This document shows, in pieces, positions 22,668 through 33,200 of a stretch of 64,000 nucleotides of DNA. The notes beneath the pieces are model-generated. The model did no database searches. It saw nothing but the letters and a program-made list of their open reading frames with translations, and had not been told where the DNA came from. Source of the stretch: Plectranthus barbatus (lineage: Eukaryota; Streptophyta; Magnoliopsida; Lamiales; Lamiaceae); contig JAPKLW010000155.1 of the NCBI GenBank assembly GCA_026898455.1, forward strand, positions 719,408-783,407, in the 5' to 3' direction. Numbering within the stretch: position 1 is the stretch's first letter; every line of letters begins with the position of its first letter. The position numbers were made by a program, and so were the translations under genes.

Positions 22668-24004
22668 TTACTCCACTTGATCTGTCGGTGGTGGCTGACG
22701 AGGACGGCGGAAGAATGGAATGGGCACAAGATGATGTAGCTCACGTACATTCTCCTGTAGGGTCTCTACATTCCGGTCGACTCTGTCAAAGCTCGAAGTG
22801 ATGGTGGCTTGATCCACCAGGTAACTCGCTCGGAAAGTAGAAAAATCATCATGGATAGAGTCTAGCCTCGTCTCTAGACCCTGCAAAGAAGAAGACAAAA
22901 CATCAACAGTATCAGCTGTCCTAGTGAGCATCGTCATCATCTGCTGCTGCCATTCTGTAGCCGAAGACTGTCTGGGCTGTGGAAGGGCTCGTGTACTCGG
23001 GCCGGCATCCTGCACTTGTCTACGCTCTTCCTCAGAAAGATGCCAAGACTCGTGAAATATCCATCAGGAGATAACACTCCCACCACCTCCTTGTGCTCCT
23101 CGGTATCCAGCAACCAGTTGGATCTATCAGACAGATCCGACACTGTTGTCCACTCCGGTCGGGGCATTTTCATAGCCAAGTTCCAAAATTTATAATAAAT
23201 CAATCACCTATGCCCGGGAACCACAAATCGTCCGGCTAACAAGGAATTTGAATCCAAAAATAAAGCTGGAGCAGAGGCACCTGACAGGTCTACACCAATA
23301 TCCTCGAAAATAGGGGTTAACATTCCACAACTAAAGGTGCGAGTTTTCGTACTTGGAACCCTACTCCAAGCATCCATAAGCATAGCCCCCAAAGAGAATT
23401 GAATACCGTTCATCAAAGCATACAGCATAGACAATTCTGGCGTTATAATACTGCTAGACTCAAATCTTTCGCAAACAGAACCACCAACAAATTTATGAAT
23501 ATACCTAATCACTGGATTCCTAATAGCAGTAGCACGACAATTCTTAATATTGAAATGTTGACCAGATGGAATACCCGAAATTTCTTCCCAAAAATCTCCT
23601 AATCTCACATTCTCATGTATAAACACAGATTCCGGACCACAACCATATATTTCAGCAATTTGTGCACGTGGATAAAAGTAATCTTTACCTCGAAGCTTGA
23701 ATTTCATCGACAAAGGAATTCCACCCGCTCCTTTCATGATGGTCACCGAGGCCAAGAACTTCCTCGACAAGTCCATGTAGCCAGGCCAATCTGCCGAAAG
23801 CAATTTCTTCCAACCAATGCCCTTGAGGAGACTCCACACGTCATCTTTCAGTTTTAACACCTTCAATGTCTCCTTGCACAAATATTTAGTTCCCACGACT
23901 TGTCTCTTTGCCAAGCTTTTGTATTTTGCAAAGTCCTCGTCATCAAAACCCTTCGGACGTCCGCCTGAGGAAGATGGTTCACCCCTTGCTCTCTTGCTAG
24001 CCAT
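22668..24004 (-). pseudogene. Athila-type extra ORF of element D
   Basis: The start is the ATG at 24004 (MASKRARGEPSSSGGRPKGF), followed by 266 uninterrupted codons to a TGA at 23206-23204. Past that stop the same frame continues (MPRPEWTTVSDLSDRSNW) to about 22975, where a frameshift joins a C-terminal coiled-coil (23015-22668, QGLETRLDSIHDDFSTF and similar heptads). Blocks such as MKFKLRGKDYFYPRAQIAEI and PELSMLYALMNG are of the kind found in the extra gene downstream of pol in Athila elements, sometimes called envelope-like. Its function is unknown. I see no clear signal peptide or membrane span, so an envelope role is not supported here. Damage is limited to one stop and one frameshift. 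Confidence 0.7.
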
Positions 24005-24009
24005 AGTAT

Positions 24010-24330
24010 AAATTAATGGGTGAGAATAGAACAATTCAATGCACAAAAGTATAGGAGAAAATTTGAGAAGTGAAATTTCGACCAGGGTGCAAATGGGTCG
24101 AGCATTACACTCGCCCGATCTTTAAATCCGCGCGCGGCTCGGCCGAGCATGAGATGGCTCGGCCGAGCGAAGGCTCTGTCCGTGCGGGCTGGGCTGCCTC
24201 GTAAAGGCTCGGTCGAGCCTGCCTTGCTCGACCGAGCGAGGCCTCTATCCGAGGTATTCGACCCAGCTCGGTCGAGCCTGCACCGCTCGGCCGAGCTACC
24301 CCCTATTTTTGCCCTCTTTTCGACATCTTC
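24010..24330 (-). repeat. LTR-type palindrome module inside element D
   Basis: Between protease and the extra ORF are about eight CTCGGNCGAG units (about 24110-24297). The order of longer pieces also matches the U3 region: on the minus strand GATAGAGGCCTCGCTCGGTC here corresponds to GACAGAGGGCTCGCTCGGCC in the LTR, each followed by a second unit ending in GCTCGACCGAGCC. It therefore looks like a captured U3 segment. No protein is supported; frames across it are repeat artefacts. Confidence 0.65.
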
Positions 24331-24555
24331 CCGATCATGTTGCCTTCTATCCTTTCTATCCTTCATACACACATTGTCAAATGAAAGTGTAGCACCACAA
24401 ACAATTAGGAACCCTTCACAACAACAAACTACATTATTCAACAAAAATCAATAACAAACCAATATTCAAAAATGCAAAGTAACAAAATTTAAACATTGGG
24501 TTGCCTCCCAATAAGCGCTTGTTTAACGTCGAAAGCTCGACGATCATACCTCATG

Positions 24556-25353
24556 TCAATCGTGGTCAAAAGGTGCTGAACCGGAACTCATACCTCGGTC
24601 AATGATCACATGCTCCTCCAGGAAAAGAAGCTTCCTTCTTGCACTTCGTGGTGGATCCGTATCCACTCGAGCTTTCTTCATACGATTTTGATCAAGATCC
24701 TCTTCATCCCCCGGATCTTTGTAGACTTCATTCTCCTCACTCATGATATCTAAACCTGGATCAAGCACATCCTTCATCCTCTTCTTTTTCCTAGCTTTCT
24801 CAACTTCACTTGCATCCACGTTCTTCGGAGGTAAAGAAAACACTACTTCGTTGCCACAACAACAGAATGTAAGTTCACCATGTTTCATGTCAAATAAGGC
24901 ATCGGCCGTATGCAAAAATGGCCTCCCGAAGATTAGTTGTATACCCCCCTTATTCTTCATGTCAACTACACGAAAGTCTCCCGGAAAGGTAAACGTCAAC
25001 ACTTCGACATGGACATCTTCAACCACCCCTTTTGGGCAAAATAAAGCATGATTAGCCAATTGGAGCATTTGACTTGTAGATTTGAGGTTCCCAACCTCCA
25101 ACTCCCTATACAAATCCCATGACATAAGGTTGGCACTCGCTCCGGAATCACACAATGCCTTCTCAATACACTTGTCTCCAATCTTACATCCGACTACGAA
25201 ACCTCCGAGATCTTCCTTTTTACTAGCAATATTCTTCTCTTCAAGTTCACAAGTGCTACTATCCAAGATCTCTTCTCCTCCAACTAACTTATCCAACATA
25301 GGTACCTTTTCTATCTCCTCCGGTAAAGGCATTTTGATGTCACCTTTCTTCAC
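24556..25353 (-). pseudogene. Aspartic protease region of element D
   Basis: The 265-codon frame encodes a retropepsin-like domain. Residues about 65-75 read KALCDSGASANLM, with the catalytic Asp-Ser-Gly intact, and the second conserved block is LIFGRPFLHTADALFDMKHG (about 145-164). The retropepsin would cut gag-pol products. The frame is offset from gag by a frameshift near 25390-25500 with a TAA at about 25391. It ends after about 100 lysine- and acid-rich residues without entering RT: the point where RT should begin is followed by the non-coding block and the extra ORF. The domain looks potentially complete, but whether it is translated is unknown. Confidence 0.75.
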
Positions 25354-25499
25354 ATCATCCTTTTCCGATTCTTTGTTCTCAATTTCTACTTAAACTTCTT
25401 TTTCTTCTTCAATATCTACTTTTAACTCTTCTACAACTTCCTCCATTTCAATCTTAGGGGTCATCACTTCCAAGTTTTCTTCCATTTTACTCTTTCCTT

Positions 25500-26819
25500 C
25501 TACCATGTTACAACCTTTCTTTTGCACCACTTCCGTATCACTCGGAAATTTCCTTCTTGGTGCTTACTACTCAATTGCTTCGCAATCGAATTAATTTGAA
25601 GTTGGATTTCAGCAAACATGCCATCATACTTTTCAAATCTCTTATCCATTTCTTCATTAAAATTTCCCCCAGCATATCTTTGACCACTACTTCCCCCTTC
25701 AATTTGTAATGGAGGATTAAGAGCGTTGTTTGGATTAGCATAGGAAAAATTCGGGTGAAATCGGTTGGACGGATGGTAATACATGTTTCCCGGCAGATTA
25801 TATTGGGGACGAGCATTGAACCCCATTCTTTGATTCACAAAATTCAAACTCTCCGGATGCGACTCTTCATGCCCAACTACCATCATATCCTTATTTCTAT
25901 TTCCCAATGTAGACAATGTATCAAGCTTCTTTTGCATGACCGCCAATTGCTCTTTGAATTCCTCACTTTCCTTGGCCTCATTTACCGACTTAACCGATCG
26001 ATAATCATTGCATTCCTTAGGCCAATGGAAACTATTCTCAGCCATTTTCTCATTAGTTCTCCAAGCTTCTTCCTCTTCAAGATCAAGAAATGTTCCTCCC
26101 GATGAAGCATCTAACATCACCTTTGTTTCATAATTCAATCCTCCATAGAATTGGCAACTTTGTTGACTCCTAGAGAGTCCATGTCTTGGGTATTTTTGTA
26201 GAAGCTCCCGGAACCGATCCCAAGCTTCATAAAGAGGCTCATCATACCTTTGCCCAAACGATGTGATATCAACCCTTCTCTTCAAAGTCAAACTCGGTGG
26301 AAAAAACTTGAATAGAAACTTCTCTCTCAACTCTCCCCAAGTGACAATATTTGATTTTTCCAAACCTTCGAACCAATTCCTAGCTCCATCTCTCAAGGAG
26401 AATGATAATAACCGCAGTCGTATTTGATCTTGGGGCACTTGGTTGATCTTTATAGTATCAGTAATCTCCGAAAATTGAGAGATATGTACATTTGGATCCT
26501 CGGTTATGTGTCCCCCAAATTGGTTGTTCTGTATCATTTGGACCAACTGTGGCTTTATCTCAAATTGCGTGGCATTTACTCCTAACCGAAAACCTCCCGT
26601 AATCGGCTCCCCTTGAGGTCGAAAAAGATTTTGTAATGGTCTCCTCGGACCATTCCTCTCATTGATCATAGCTTTCATCAACTCGAGTTGCCTTTCCAAC
26701 TCTTCTATCCTAACCGTGTCTTCCCCATGGTTAGCCATCTCAAAATCAATTTGAATATGTCCTCTTCCTTCTTGACTTTTCCTTGCCTCAAGCTCTCTAG
26801 CCTTTGATCGAGTGATCAT
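25500..26819 (-). CDS. gag of element D, intact 439-aa frame
   Basis: The start chosen is the ATG at 26819 (MITRSKARELEARKSQEGR); ten further upstream codons are open but not gag-like. An N-terminal coil (RIEELERQLELMKAMINERN) is followed by the Retrotrans_gag capsid domain at about residues 80-230: FEIKPQLVQMIQNNQFGG, RLRLLSFSLRDGARNWFEGL, FLFKFFPPSLTLKRRVDITS and LYEAWDRFRELLQKYPRHGL are the usual Athila-type blocks. A linker with another coil follows (EQLAVMQKKLDTLSTL) and then a Tyr/Asn/Pro-rich tail. No zinc knuckle is seen, as is common in Athila gag. The uninterrupted frame contrasts with the decayed genes of B around it and suggests a fairly recent insertion. Confidence 0.82.
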   Translation of the reverse strand: MITRSKARELEARKSQEGRGHIQIDFEMANHGEDTVRIEELERQLELMKAMINERNGPRRPLQNLFRPQGEPITGGFRLGVNATQFEIKPQLVQMIQNNQFGGHITEDPNVHISQFSEITDTIKINQVPQDQIRLRLLSFSLRDGARNWFEGLEKSNIVTWGELREKFLFKFFPPSLTLKRRVDITSFGQRYDEPLYEAWDRFRELLQKYPRHGLSRSQQSCQFYGGLNYETKVMLDASSGGTFLDLEEEEAWRTNEKMAENSFHWPKECNDYRSVKSVNEAKESEEFKEQLAVMQKKLDTLSTLGNRNKDMMVVGHEESHPESLNFVNQRMGFNARPQYNLPGNMYYHPSNRFHPNFSYANPNNALNPPLQIEGGSSGQRYAGGNFNEEMDKRFEKYDGMFAEIQLQINSIAKQLSSKHQEGNFRVIRKWCKRKVVTW

Positions 26820-26992
26820 AAACCACTTAGGAAAAATCCAAAAAACCAATTACAAGTAAACAATTCGACAAAAACTAACAAACACAAATAACAATCAAAA
26901 CAATGTTAGTAACACTATTCACACACGCATTTTCTCAAACACCTAGCATACCATACTTCAACTTTCAATAATTCCACAAGACCTACTAAAAG

Positions 26993-27012
26993 ATTCCCCG
27001 GCAATGGCACCA
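26993..27012 (-). other. Primer-binding site of element D
   Basis: Read on the minus strand, TGGTGCCATTGCCGGGGAAT follows the 5' LTR end (27018) closely. It is a two-mismatch version of the Asp-tRNA site TGGCGCCGTTGCCGGGGA. Confidence 0.8.
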
Positions 27013-27017
27013 AAACG

Positions 27018-28470
27018 TGATAGCCGCGTGAAGCACACACAATTAACACGTTAAATTTATCAATCCGGTCTCTTTTCTAATTCGCTCAAGTGATTATCAT
27101 CTACTCCATTGAAGGGTACCAACAGCTAGGTTACTCAAAAGTCGTTGATTTTCATCTATCTAGGCAATGAATCGTAAACTAAGCTTTAAATGCAAACAAT
27201 CAAGTATTAAACAAATTGCTAACTTCTCCAATCAAGTAATTCAATCAACGGTTTAGGTAGATTAAGATAACAAATCCGACAATCTTAGAAGATAGTGAGT
27301 GTTTGTAAACTTCAATTGTTCCGAATTAAACCAAGTTATGTTGCAAACGAATTTTAATTCCTATGAGGTTGAGCAACCGACTCTAATGTCGCTAGTCACT
27401 TGCTACGGATAACTAGCAGTAGATGACACTAGGAATTGCAAACAGCTACGTTATTAACTCCTAGGCCACTCTCAATCAACCGTCAATTATCGCCCTACAA
27501 TCCTAGCACCGCACATGGATTGGAACTAGAATTATAAGATTATGCACTTATCACAACGATTCCGTCTGCGTGTTGGCTGCAACGTTCACGTCATCTACCA
27601 AAAGGCTGGCTATTACCTACACCTAATAGGCAAGAAATAAGCTCAACTGCAAATCAACCCCTCATAGGAAAGTAAACAAGCATAATTGATGCAATCCATC
27701 ACAATATCCGTTATACAACACTCACTAATGAAATTAGTTCTCCATACATTGAGTTAAGTCAAAACAAATTGAGAATTGAAAGAATTCATTACAAAACTTC
27801 AAGGTCAACGATTGATCTTCTTCGGTTGTCTTCTTTGAATCCAATCTACCTCTCTTCCTTCTTCAATCTTCACCAAATGGATGGAATGTGGCTTTATTCC
27901 CCTTTATTTTTGTTGGGGAGAGGTTTGGAGATGAATCTAGGGAAAAGTATCGTGACGGTTATTCTAATTTTGGGCAAAACTTCTTCAATTAACTGATTTT
28001 CCCTCTTTTATAGGCGAGCAAGTAGGGCCTCGGATCGCCCGGGCCTTCCTGGAAACCGTGGAAAGTTGGGAAACCCGTTCTGGCTTGGCCGAGCCAGAAC
28101 CGCTCGACCGAGCCTGGTCTCTGTCAGCATGGCTCGATCGAGCCTGCACTGCTCTGCCGAACGAGCCCTCTGTCCGGCTCAGCTCGGCCGAGCCGGCTTC
28201 GCTCGGCCGGGTGACTCTTCCAAGCCTCCAAAACTCTTCTTTCGCTCCGCTCGGATGAACCTAACCTCCTTGGACTCCAAACTCGGACAATTTTCCTCCA
28301 AAACTCCACCTAATATGCCATATTATGATCAAAACACGACCTACCACATTTCAAACACGAAAACACAAAAACAAGACAAAAGAACAACAAAAGCATATGA
28401 TATGAGGGTAAAATGGCCACAAACATGCATGCTCACACATCGAAAAATAGGTCATTTTACACACATATCA
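27018..28470 (-). repeat. 5' LTR of element D
   Basis: The 1453-bp LTR is very similar to 19430-20893. The palindrome cluster lies at about 28018-28210 and the TATA box (minus strand) at 28006-28013. The left LTR has one additional palindrome unit of about 20 bp near 20445-20475. Confidence 0.92.
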
Positions 28471-28870
28471 GAAATCAAGTTTATAAGCTAAGGAAAGCTT
28501 TATATGGCTCGAAGCAGGCACCAAGAGCATGGTATGGAACTTTGTCTAAATTCTTGCTAGCTAATGGATTCAAGAAAGGAAAGATAGATCAGACTCTCTT
28601 CCGTATTAAGGACAAAGGAAGTATACTTATCGTATAGATTTTTGTCGATGACATTATTTTTTGATCGAAGAATTCAAATTTGTGCAACAAATTTTCAAAG
28701 CTTATGACGAGCAATTTCCAGATGAGTATGATGTGGAAGATGCCGTATTTTCTAGGACTTCAAGTCCAGCAGTCAAGCGAGGGGATATTCATTCATCAGA
28801 GGAAATACACTCGCGATCTGATTACTAAGTGTTGTCCAGAGAAGACGAAGAGCTTGAGGATTCCAATCAG
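28471..28870 (+). pseudogene. C-terminal RT of element B
   Basis: Directly after the GAAAT duplication the frame reads QVYKLRKALYGSKQAPRAWY, continuing PPGFEQGN at 19429. The catalytic palm motif is present as FVDDIIF (about 28639-28659), but a TAG precedes it and a TGA follows it. The next block, PYFLGLQVQQSSEGIFIHQR (about 28743-28803), matches copia RT. One frame change lies near 28675. Confidence 0.88.
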
Positions 28871-29598
28871 CACGACCTATATAGGTGCGCTTGAAAAAGA
28901 AGGGGATGATGTGAATCCTACCTTCTATCGAGGTATTATTGGTTCACTGCTATATCTCACTACTAGAAGACCAGATATATCATATGTTGTTGGTCTATGT
29001 GCGAGATACCAAGCAAACCCCAAGAAGTCGCACATGGACACTCCTAAGAGAATTGTATGATATCTCAAATGCACAGAAGGTCTAGGAATTCGGTATCCAA
29101 GGTCAGATGGTCTAGGATTTAGTGGCTACTCAAATCAGACTTTGGAGGGTGCAAGATTGATAGGAAGAGCACCAGCGGGACATGCCAATTCCTCGGACAC
29201 AAGCTCATTAGCTGGTTTAGCAAGAAGCAGCACTCAGTGGCTACATCTACTACTGAAGCAGAGTATGTAGCAGGTGCTAGTTGTTGTTCGCAAGTCTTAT
29301 GGATTCGGCAGCAATTGCAAGATTATGAAATTCCTCCTGAATGTTGCTGATCTACTACGACAACAATAGTGCAATGTGCATAACGAAGAACCCAGTTCAT
29401 CATTCGAGGACAAAGAATATTGATATCCGACATCACTTCATCAAAGATCATAAAGAGAAGAAGGATATTGACGTCCAATATATATGCACAGAAGAACAGA
29501 TTGCGGATATCTGCACTAAACCGCTAGCAGAGGCCAGATTTAAAGAATTATACATCAAATTAGGCCTTATAGAGATAGACGATGCTATGGATGAATGA
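28871..29598 (+). pseudogene. RNase H of element B
   Basis: Conserved copia RNase H blocks in order are YRGIIGSLLYLTTRRPDISY (about 28928-28987), KQHSVATSTTEAEYVAGAS (about 29224-29280, with the Glu of the active site) and DNNSAMCITKNPVHHSRTKN (from about 29353), ending at the natural stop after DDAMDE. Stops and frame changes lie near 29060 and 29335. This is the end of the standard copia pol. Confidence 0.88.
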
Positions 29599-30279
29599 GG
29601 TGTTATTCTCATTCTTTCTGGATTCTTTAAGATTTGTAGGAAATGGAGAAACGTATCCAAGCTTACATTTGTAGACTGTTAGATCTTGATGCTAAGTCAA
29701 GACTGCTGAGCAGATAGGAGAGGAGTGCTAAGTCCAAGCTCTTAGCATTCCCGAAGGTGTTTGATATTGGGAAATATTCGTCAAAGGTTGCTAGAGGATT
29801 TGGCTGCTAGACCCTTAGCAGAATATGCCTGTATGAATTGATTGCTGAGTTCAAGCTCTTAGAAGACTCATAAGCTTGCTAAGGATTTTCTATGATAGCA
29901 GACAGCTAAGTCTAACCCGTAGCAGTCTCCATCATGCAAAGGAGGTCATATGCGGGATGAATTTGAAATTCAAATGGGACTTGCATTTAATGCGTGTAGA
30001 CAGCGGCGACGAACCAGGGAGTGACACGTCATCGACAGTTGAGTTCGTAGGGGCGTGGGTCACCATACAAAACATCCTCGCGAAGCCTAGCCATCGATTG
30101 GATCTGAAGAAGAGTACTCGAACCGTCAGATCTTTGCCCGTAAGGTATATACGCTTCTCTCACTTGACTTCCTTCACTTTACAGATTCAAAGTCCTTCTC
30201 CCCAAACCTTCAAACCTTTGAGCTCTAAGAAATTTCCCAGAATCCCTTCTCAAAATTTTCCCAAATTTCTCTACAATCA
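29599..30279 (+). other. Spacer between pol and 3' gene of element B
   Basis: No domain is visible. The first 340 bp again contain many copies of TGCTAAG, CTTAGCA, TGCTAGA and GCAGA (29690-29930), the same short words that fill the LTR. The open frame at 29876-30400 overlaps this and has no resemblance to a known protein. Confidence 0.6.
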
Positions 30280-33200
30280 ATGGCTGCTAATCCATATTCC
30301 CCCACCCAATCTCACCATTCCAAACCATATGTTCATACGACCTCTTTGGATTTGTCTATTGAGTCCGGTACCCCTATTCAATCCCTTACATCCACCATAA
30401 CTATTCATGAATGGTGGGCTCCAGAATACACCGGCGTTGTCAAAAAGGAGGATGTTGAGGACAACATCTCATACGGTTAATTGGTGACGCTCGCCAAGAC
30501 CAAGGCATAGTCCAACCTATCTAATAAGCAGAGGCGCGCGGCGCAGATAATGAAGGATAGGATCTTATATACCCCCCTCGCCGCCACGCAATTTTCAGAA
30601 TGGCTCATGGATATTATTGAAAAAGCAGGGGTTATTGGGTACCTATCAGCGGAGCCATTGTGGTTCCATCCACATATGGTGTCCAAGTTTTATGCCAGGG
30701 CAGTAGTGGAGGAGCCCTCTCAAAAATCCTTCAAGACCTCGGTATTCGGTACAATTTTGGAGGTGAATGCCGACATCCTTGCTACCAAGTTCGGGCTTCC
30801 CAAGGACGGTGTTCGCATTGCTCAGTATAAGCTGCATGATCAAGAAGAGATGGAGAAGAGATAGAGAATGTGGAAAAAGCCGGAGCTGGTGAAGGACAAC
30901 AAAGGCCAGCCGATCACCTTCAAGCCCGCGCACCCAATCAATCAATTCCAAGGGGAATTCAAGCTCCTTGCTGAGCTGGTGATAAAATGTTCCAGTGCGA
31001 TGCTGGTTCATACTCCCAGATGTTTGCTCACCAGTATGCTGTGATGATGGCCCTGGTGGATAAGGTGAAGGGGAACTGGGTCGAGTTTTTCTATGGGAGG
31101 TGGCTGGAGCACGTGAAGAAGAATGTGACAGTGAAGAAGGACGGCACATTCTCTTCCAATGTAAATTTTGGTCTAAAAATAAGTAAGTTTATAGAAATGT
31201 TTTTCCATCAAAAGAGGCTGGATGCAGGGGAGAGGTTGCTTCCCACAGATTTCATCCCCCAAACAAGGAAAGCAACTGCTGCTCCCGATGCTAGCCGCCC
31301 GAGGATATTGAAGGGCACTTCAAACGTGGACGCTACAATTCCTACTTCCCCAGAGCATCCTGAGGCTGGTGAGCTAGCATTCCAGCAGTTGGAGCACGCC
31401 ATAGCTATGACTCCAGAGGAGATAGCGGCTGCTCGGAAGGAAGCAGAAACAGAGAAGTGCTTCGAGGAGCTAGAAGAGATTGAAAAGCTCGAGTTGGGAG
31501 GAGATGTCCATGTGCTCACTACTCTGCTGGATCCTCTGGCTGCTAAAATTCCTAAGAGGCCCCACACATAAATTACTACGCCCGAGAGGAGGAGGAATAG
31601 GAGGCGGACTCAGAAGCCACTGGATCCGACCTCTAAGGATGTGCCTGCTGAGCTAGAGAAGAAGCAGACAAGGCGGAGGTTAGTAAAGAAATCGGTGCAG
31701 GAGAAAGTAGCTGCTAAGGAGACCACAAAGCAGGTGACTGCAACTATAGAAGCAGAAGGATAGGAGCAAGGTAGTCCCTTGTCCTCCAAACCTTTATCTG
31801 AAAGGTTGAAGGGAATCAATGAAAGAAAGAGGAAGAGGAGAGCTGAGCAAAGGGCTAAGGAGGAGAAATCATACAAGAAGAAAGTCGAGGAGATGATGTT
31901 CGAAGCCCGTGATCAGAATTTCGAGAACATCAAGAGGGCTACCGATGAATGTGCCGTGGTAAAAAAGGCCGCTCAATTGTTGGAGCAGGCGGCACGGGAG
32001 GCTTCCCTGCTAGCAAGTGAAGCCTAGAAGCAAAAGAAGGGAAAGGTTAAGGAAGGTGGGAGGATCACCGTGTCTATTCCCAAGGTGGATGCTAGCGGAG
32101 CGATTATGTCAGAGGAGGAGACACTGTCTGATAAGGCTTTTGATCAAATGTTGCATGCCGGAGCGTTCAACGTGCCAGAATAGACTAAAGGGAAAGGTGT
32201 TCAGATCCGAGCACCAAATGAACAGCCCAGCAGCAGCAGCAGCAGCAGTTCAGATGATGGAATGCCACCCCGGGATAGGGATGCTGGTCCTTCAGGAGCA
32301 GCACGGCAGGCAGATGAAGAAGCTAAGAGTGCTAAAGAGCCACACATTGAGCAGACTACTACTTGCTGAAGGCTAGGGATCTGAGCAGGTTGCTAGCATC
32401 CCCAAAAGGATTGAGAGCACTCAGGGAGAGGAGCAGATCAGCAGGGAGACTCCAGCAGGATACGACGATGCTAATTCTGAATCAGATTCCGATGGTGAAT
32501 CTGAGGACATCTATGATGCATGCTTTCTAAGGAAGATCAACAGAGGAGCAGACAGCCACTTACGAGTACCCTTCGATGGTCTTCCAGGGCCCCGATTCAA
32601 GCTGAGAAGGATTGCTCAATGGTGTTCCCATGTTCACATTAAAGAGGAGGCGAGCAGAGACGTACTTTAGATGCTGTCGGAGATCGAAAAATTCATATCG
32701 GCAGAAGTTGAACGAGACTTAGCCTATGTTTTCTATGGAGAGATAGATGAATCAACAGAGCAAGGGAAAATTCTAGCCAAGGAGCTGCGGAGAAGGAAGT
32801 TTATTAACTATGTGATGCATCAACTATGCCTCGAGGAAAGGATGCTAGTCACAACTGCTCGGGGCTTGAATTTTTGGAGGAGAGAAGAGGCATGGGCGAA
32901 TGACTGGGTTGATCAGGTAGCCGGATCAAAGCAATACTCGGACAAGCAAGTTATTGCTAGGTTGCAGGCGATCCGTGCTCACCTACTGTTCTCCAACTAC
33001 AAATCACTGCCACCATCCTCTTTTGCTCCAGACGGTTACTCAGACCCCATGATCAAACTTTCTAAACGCCAAGCTAGGGCGGCTGCTGAGTACCGTCGTC
33101 ATCAAGCAAAGTATGAGGACCAGAAGAAAGCAAGGGTGGAAGCTAGAAAGGTCGAGATGATTGCTAAGCGAGAAGCTGTTGAGCTCACTGAGAAAGACAG

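Larger units (their letters stand above)
19430..28470 (-). mobile_element. Non-autonomous Athila-like gypsy element D, minus strand, TSD GAAAT
   Basis: D is 9041 bp and is flanked by GAAAT (19425-19429 and 28471-28475). Read on the minus strand it has a 5' LTR (28470-27018), an Asp-tRNA type primer site, an intact gag frame, a protease frame, a block of LTR-like palindromes, an Athila-type extra ORF, a non-coding part, a polypurine tract (20910-20896) and a 3' LTR (20893-19430). RT, RNase H and integrase are missing, so it could only move with help. Its LTRs match those of element C, so both are one family in opposite orientation. Confidence 0.92.

Noticed and set aside
29876..30400. 174-codon open frame as a separate gene of element B
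   Set aside because: It overlaps the start of the longer 3' gene in another frame and is made partly of TGCTAAG-type repeats and leader sequence.
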